In this document: piece after piece, positions 33,010 through 38,424 of the stretch
Position numbering within the stretch: the stretch's first letter is position 1
Layout: every line of letters begins with the position of its first letter
Assembly: GCA_016873335.1 (NCBI GenBank)
Contig: VGXN01000011.1
Coordinates: forward strand, 1 to 38,424
From: Phycisphaerae bacterium
GTDB taxonomy: Bacteria; Planctomycetota; Phycisphaerae; Phycisphaerales; SM1A02
Reading direction: 5' to 3'
DNA length: 38,424 nt
The notes under the pieces: generated by a model
The model's input: only the letters and a program-made list of their open reading frames with translations
Databases searched by the model: none
What the model was told of the DNA's origin: nothing
Translations under genes and position numbers: made by a program

Positions 33010-34341
33010 TCAGATGTTCTCGAAACGGAGGCTCTCGTCAAAGCGTGGGTCGCGGCGACACACGAGCGAGCCCTTCGAAAGCCGGCGCGTGGTCAGCCCG
33101 ACATTGAGTCCGAGCAATGCACCGAGCATGAGGAAGTTGAGCGGATTTGAGAGCCCTGACTTCGTGCCTTCGTACGCCGCCGAGAGCGCGTCGTAGGTGG
33201 TGAACGTCGCAACATCCGCAGGCACCACGGGCATCACGAGCCAGTAGATGTCCAGCCACGCGAAGGCGAGCATCCAGATGCAGCCGAATGCGAGCGTCGC
33301 CTTCCAGCGCTTCGTCCAACGGGAGATGAAGAAGACGAACGGAATGATGAAGTGCCCAAACAGCAGGGCGACGCTGACCCATGACCAGTCGCCGATCTGA
33401 CGAGCGAGGAACCACACGGTCTCTTCAGGCAGGTTGCCGTACCAGATCAGCATGTACTGGCTGAACGCGATGTACGCCCAGAACACGATGCCGAACGCCC
33501 AGATCATCTTGCCGAGATCCTGATAGTGCTCGCCCGTGATCACTCCCCGCAGATACCCGAGGGACTGCAGGCGCAAACAGGTGAATGCAACGATCGAGAA
33601 ACCGCCCGCACATGTGCCGGCGAAGAAGTACACGCCAAACATCGTGCTGAACCATGCTGGCGAGAGCGACATGATCCAGTCGAACGCCGCGAAGGTCGTG
33701 GTGAGCGCGTACACAATGAGCGCAGGTGCCGCGAAGGTGCGCATCTTGCGCGAAAGCGCGGGATCGCCCGACGCGTCCTGGGCGCGTGAAGTCGACACGA
33801 ACCAGTGCGCAATACCTGCCCACAGCGCGAAGTACACGACCGCACGAATCAGGAAGAACTGCGTGTTCAGGTAGGCGCTCTTGGCGGCCACGATGGATGC
33901 CTCTGCGGGGTGCGCAGCTGCAAGATGCGTGGGATCCGCCCACGGCCAGATGAGCGCAAGCCCGTGCCCGTAGCCCGCCCACTCGCGGTGTGAGAAGTGC
34001 AGCCACAGCATGGGAAGCAGCAGCACGATCCACAACCAGCGGAGGTTCGCCGCGTGCGCCTCCGCGACACGACGAACCGCGATCCCCCACCCTGCGCTCG
34101 TGATGTGCTGAACGAGCAGGAAGAAGAGCGAGCCAAGCGAGAGCGTGAGAACGAAGATGCCGTTCTGCAACCAGACCATCGCGATGGTGTGCGCGTCCAC
34201 ATTGCGAGCGGCAAAGATCCCAGCCCCCAATGCACAGGCAAATGCCACGACAAGCGCGATCTGCGAGACGCGCACGAGCCGCGAATCGCCGAGCAGACTG
34301 CGGTCGGAGAGATCAGCCGTGGGCGCAAAGGTCGATGCCAT
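33010..34341 (-). CDS. actF: Alternative complex III subunit ActF
   Basis: The 443-residue polytopic membrane protein with about ten helices is homologous to ActC-like NrfD proteins but shorter. Typical segments are HREWAGYGH, SAYLNTQFFLIRAVVYFALW, TTFAAFDWIMSLSPAWFSTMFGVYFFAG, IWAFGIVFWAYIAFSQYMLIWYGNLPEE, then W-F. The family forms one of the quinol-binding membrane subunits of the quinol:cytochrome c (caa3) oxidoreductase. The ATG at 34341 leaves two bases after actE. A 65-base gap separates it from the next gene. Confidence 0.93.
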   Translation of the reverse strand: MASTFAPTADLSDRSLLGDSRLVRVSQIALVVAFACALGAGIFAARNVDAHTIAMVWLQNGIFVLTLSLGSLFFLLVQHITSAGWGIAVRRVAEAHAANLRWLWIVLLLPMLWLHFSHREWAGYGHGLALIWPWADPTHLAAAHPAEASIVAAKSAYLNTQFFLIRAVVYFALWAGIAHWFVSTSRAQDASGDPALSRKMRTFAAPALIVYALTTTFAAFDWIMSLSPAWFSTMFGVYFFAGTCAGGFSIVAFTCLRLQSLGYLRGVITGEHYQDLGKMIWAFGIVFWAYIAFSQYMLIWYGNLPEETVWFLARQIGDWSWVSVALLFGHFIIPFVFFISRWTKRWKATLAFGCIWMLAFAWLDIYWLVMPVVPADVATFTTYDALSAAYEGTKSGLSNPLNFLMLGALLGLNVGLTTRRLSKGSLVCRRDPRFDESLRFENI

Positions 34342-34343
34342 GT

Positions 34344-35012
34344 TCAGAGACCTCCCCGCTTGTCCGCCGGCACATCACTCAGCGATGCATTCTGGCTGAT
34401 CTGCAGCGCACGCACATAGGCGACGATCGCCCAACGATCCTCGGTCGGAACCTGCGATCCGTAACCCGCCATGTTGCGAACACCGTGTGTGATCGAATTG
34501 AAGATCTGACCGACAGGTTGAACGGTCACGGTCGGGTCATGCAGGCTCTTCGCCGCGACCCACACCGTTCCATTCACAGGACCCTCGGCATTCGCCACCA
34601 GTTCCATCGCGCGCTGGTTGACGGTTCCGTTGCCAACGCCCGTGTACCCGTGGCATGGCGTGCAATAGATGTTGAACCGTTCCTGTCCGCGAAGCAGGAG
34701 CTTCGCATCGAGCGTGAACTGTGAGGGCAGCGTCGTTGCCCATTGACCATTGACCACACCGTCGTTGAAATGCGCATCGAGATACGCCTCGCCGCGCGCG
34801 ACGGTCCCCGACACGGCCGGGCGTTGCGACCGCTTGTCGGCGAAGAGATCGTTCTTGGTCTGCGGCAGGAACTTCGCCTGCAGATCCATGTCCTGAATGA
34901 TGTTGATGGGACGGTTGGGATTCGGTCGCGAACGAGCGTTCGCGGCGATGACCGGCGGCAACAGCAGCAGCAGTCCCAGAATCAGCAGCGTGTAGACGAT
35001 GATCCGCGGCAT
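34344..35012 (-). CDS. actE: Alternative complex III monoheme cytochrome c subunit ActE
   Basis: The protein has 222 residues. An N-terminal signal or anchor helix (IIVYTLLILGLLLLLPPVIA) is followed by a cytochrome c domain with heme site CTPCH (117-121) in FNIYCTPCHGYTGVGNG and likely axial Met in RNMAGYGSQVP. It passes electrons out of alternative complex III. The start overlaps the actD stop by one base (TGATG). Confidence 0.93.
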   Translation of the reverse strand: MPRIIVYTLLILGLLLLLPPVIAANARSRPNPNRPINIIQDMDLQAKFLPQTKNDLFADKRSQRPAVSGTVARGEAYLDAHFNDGVVNGQWATTLPSQFTLDAKLLLRGQERFNIYCTPCHGYTGVGNGTVNQRAMELVANAEGPVNGTVWVAAKSLHDPTVTVQPVGQIFNSITHGVRNMAGYGSQVPTEDRWAIVAYVRALQISQNASLSDVPADKRGGL

Positions 35013-35622
35013 CAGCGGTCCTCCACCACCTCGACATGCGAGGGACCAAGCGACTTCAGGAACGCCTCCGTCTTCGAGCGGAGGAACTTCGGATCACGCG
35101 CCTCGATCACCACGAAGAAGCGGTCGTCACTCGCGCGGCGGAACCGATTGTTCGCCAACAGCGGGTGCGAGAGGCGCGGCAAATCGTTCATCAGGAGCAT
35201 CAGGCCCGCGGTTGCCAGCGCGGCCACAAGAACGGTGAGTTCGAAGATCACGGGGATCCACGCGGGCACGGACATCAGCGGCTTGCCCGAGATCAGGAAG
35301 GGATAGCCCGTCACCCAGACAAGCGCCCAAATGGAGAAACTCGCCGCGTTCGTGAACGCCTGCAAGCAGAACCCGACGAGTGCGCCCGTGGCGCCCGCGC
35401 CGAACACCAGCACGGGCAGGATGGTGCGCTGCACACCCATCGCCTTGTCGAGTCCGTGCACGGGGAACGGCACATGGCAGTCCCAGTAGCGGTAGCCAGC
35501 CGCATGCACGCGCTTCGCGGCGTCCATGATCTCTGCGGGCGTGCGGAACTCCGCCATCAATCCATACGGCGCACCCGAGGGTGTCGCGGACGGGGCATCG
35601 ACATTCGGTGCAGTCAAAGTGC

Positions 35623-35626
<4 letters not shown>
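35012..35626 (-). CDS. actD: Alternative complex III subunit ActD (DUF3341)
   Basis: The protein has 204 residues and the DUF3341 layout: a small N-terminal domain ([21 protein letters not shown], then [16 protein letters not shown]), two helices (about 68-90 and 125-147) and a C-terminal domain with [15 protein letters not shown]. ActD is a structural membrane subunit with no cofactor. The start overlaps the actC stop (ATGA). Confidence 0.93.
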
Positions 35627-37167
<1,541 letters not shown>

Positions 37168-37170
37168 GGA

Positions 37171-38424
37171 TCAGCCCTTGGTGTTTCCGTTGTTGTGATC
37201 GCTGCCGTGCCCGCCCGATCCGTGCGAATCGTGGCCTGCACCGTGTCCGCCGTAGCCACCGGTCGACTCGCGCGGGAGCGCGGGGTTCGTCACGCGCGCG
37301 AGGTACTGCAGACGCGTCTTGGTGTTGAGTTCCTCGAGCATCTGATAGGAACGACTGCTGCGGTGCAACTTGCTCACCGCACTGTCCGCCATGTTCAGAT
37401 CGCCGAAGGTGATCGCACCCGTCGGGCACGCCTGCTGGCAGGCGGTCTGGATCGTTCCATCGGGAATCGAGAACTGCTTCTGACCGCTCGCCGTGCCGCC
37501 CGCACGCGCCCAGTCGTTCTTCGCCTTGATGCGCGCCGCCTGAATGCGCTGCGTGCAGAAGGCGCACTTCTCCATGACGCCGCGCATGCGAACGGTCACT
37601 TCTGGGTTGAACTGCATTCGCAGCCACACATCGGGACCTTCTTCGATGTAGTACTCAGGCTTCACTTTCGCGATGCCCTCCTCGCGGCTGAGTTCGCGGC
37701 GGTGGTAGTCGAAGAAGTTGAAGCGGCGCACCTTGTAGGGGCAGTTGTTGCTGCAGTACCGCGTGCCGATGCAGCGGTTGTAGACCATCGAGTTCAGTCC
37801 GTCCGCGTCGTGCACCGTGGCGGCCACCGGGCAGACCTGCTCGCATGGCGCGTTCTCACAGTGCATGCATGCGACGGGCTGCAGTGCGAAACCGTCGGGG
37901 CTCGCTGCGTTCGTTCCCTTGAAGTAGCGATCGATGCGGATCCAGAACATTTCGCGTCCTCGCAGGACCATGTCCTTGCCGACGACGGGGATGTTGTTCT
38001 CGGCTTGGCACGCAGTGACGCAGGCGCTGCAACCCGTGCATTTCGCCAGGTCGACGGCCATCGCCCAGCGGAACTGTGCGCCCTCGAGGTTGTTCTCTGA
38101 CCACAGCGACAGTCGCGACGCGACATGCGTGCGGTGACGAGCGAAATCGGGATGGGTGCGATACTCATCGAGTGTCGCTTCACGCACCAGAGTCGGCAGT
38201 CGCTCTTGGATGCCTTGCAGCGGGACGGCGGTGTTGATCGCATCCGCTGCGCCGTGGTCCTGCGTGTGCGCCACGCTGTAGGTCGCACCCGTGGGATTGA
38301 TCGCCGTCGCTGTTGTCCAATCTGGAGCGCCGGCGGTCCGAATTCGGTTCGCATTGAATCCTGCATCGGACGCGACAAGTCCGACACCCTGGCCGCTTCG
38401 CCCGTAGCCGACGCTGATTCCAAC
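37171..38424 (-). CDS. actB: Alternative complex III iron-sulfur subunit ActB (5' part outside window)
   Basis: The frame stays open to the edge at 38424, and the residues there (VGISVGYGRSGQGVG) match the end of the molybdopterin-oxidoreductase-like N-terminal domain of ActB, so the gene continues upstream. The visible part is the four-cluster ferredoxin domain: CTGCSACVTACQAENN, CMHCENAPCEQVCPV, CIGTRYCSNNCPYKVRRF, CAFCTQRI and CQQACPTGAITFGD. The C-terminal 30 residues are Gly/His-rich. A GTG at 38274 is only an internal codon. The expected actA gene would lie further upstream. Confidence 0.94.
   Translation of the reverse strand, partial: VGISVGYGRSGQGVGLVASDAGFNANRIRTAGAPDWTTATAINPTGATYSVAHTQDHGAADAINTAVPLQGIQERLPTLVREATLDEYRTHPDFARHRTHVASRLSLWSENNLEGAQFRWAMAVDLAKCTGCSACVTACQAENNIPVVGKDMVLRGREMFWIRIDRYFKGTNAASPDGFALQPVACMHCENAPCEQVCPVAATVHDADGLNSMVYNRCIGTRYCSNNCPYKVRRFNFFDYHRRELSREEGIAKVKPEYYIEEGPDVWLRMQFNPEVTVRMRGVMEKCAFCTQRIQAARIKAKNDWARAGGTASGQKQFSIPDGTIQTACQQACPTGAITFGDLNMADSAVSKLHRSSRSYQMLEELNTKTRLQYLARVTNPALPRESTGGYGGHGAGHDSHGSGGHGSDHNNGNTKG

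Overview
The window reads as chromosomal DNA of a GC-rich planctomycete, most likely of the class Phycisphaerae. This is inferred from several traits seen together: short C-terminal dockerin-like repeats ending in Gly-Trp-Gly-x-Cys-Pro, a PEP-CTERM-like tail, a planctomycete-style prepilin, and an Alternative Complex III plus caa3 oxidase operon. No rRNA, tRNA, CRISPR array, phage or insertion sequence was seen. Coding density is very high and no gene-free stretch reaches 300 bases.

Layout. (1) 1-2370, plus: the end of a prepilin gene and two tandem paralogous secreted proteins, one ending in dockerin-like repeats and the other in a PEP-CTERM-like anchor. (2) 2415-16525: an alpha-glucan/maltodextrin locus. 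A minus-strand operon encodes an exported GH13 neopullulanase-type amylase, a GH77 4-alpha-glucanotransferase and an alpha-glucan phosphorylase. Divergent from it is a CUT1 sugar ABC importer whose binding protein is fused to the MalF-type permease, followed by MalG and, beyond an opposed crotonase-fold gene, the MalK-type ATPase. A secreted branching-enzyme-like GH13 protein with dockerin-like repeats closes the locus. (3) 16618-23144: a SYLF lipoprotein, another dockerin-type secreted protein, a small membrane protein, an FG-GAP propeller protein, an OprB-type porin and a squalene-cyclase-fold protein. (4) 23095-26665: heme A synthase, divergent from heme O synthase, which is translationally coupled to a DUF3179 protein. 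(5) 26674-38424, minus: a respiratory operon in the order actB(partial)-actC-actD-actE-actF-small membrane protein-sco-coxII/cyt c-coxI-coxIII-coxIV-second coxIII-like.

Functional reading. Regions 2 and 3 describe breakdown of extracellular or stored alpha-glucan, outer-membrane passage (OprB), ATP-driven import and cytoplasmic conversion to glucose-1-phosphate. Regions 4 and 5 form one respiratory unit: quinol oxidation by Alternative Complex III, electron transfer to a type A2 caa3 oxidase, the Cu chaperone SCO, and the two heme A biosynthetic enzymes.

The most notable regulatory signal is a recurring layout in which a TANNNT-like -10 hexamer sits 6-8 bases before the start codon of genes that head transcription units, with no Shine-Dalgarno sequence. 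This is the pattern expected of leaderless mRNAs. Genes inside operons instead use ATGA/GTGA/TGATG stop-start overlaps, and a few genes have classical AGGAG-type sites.
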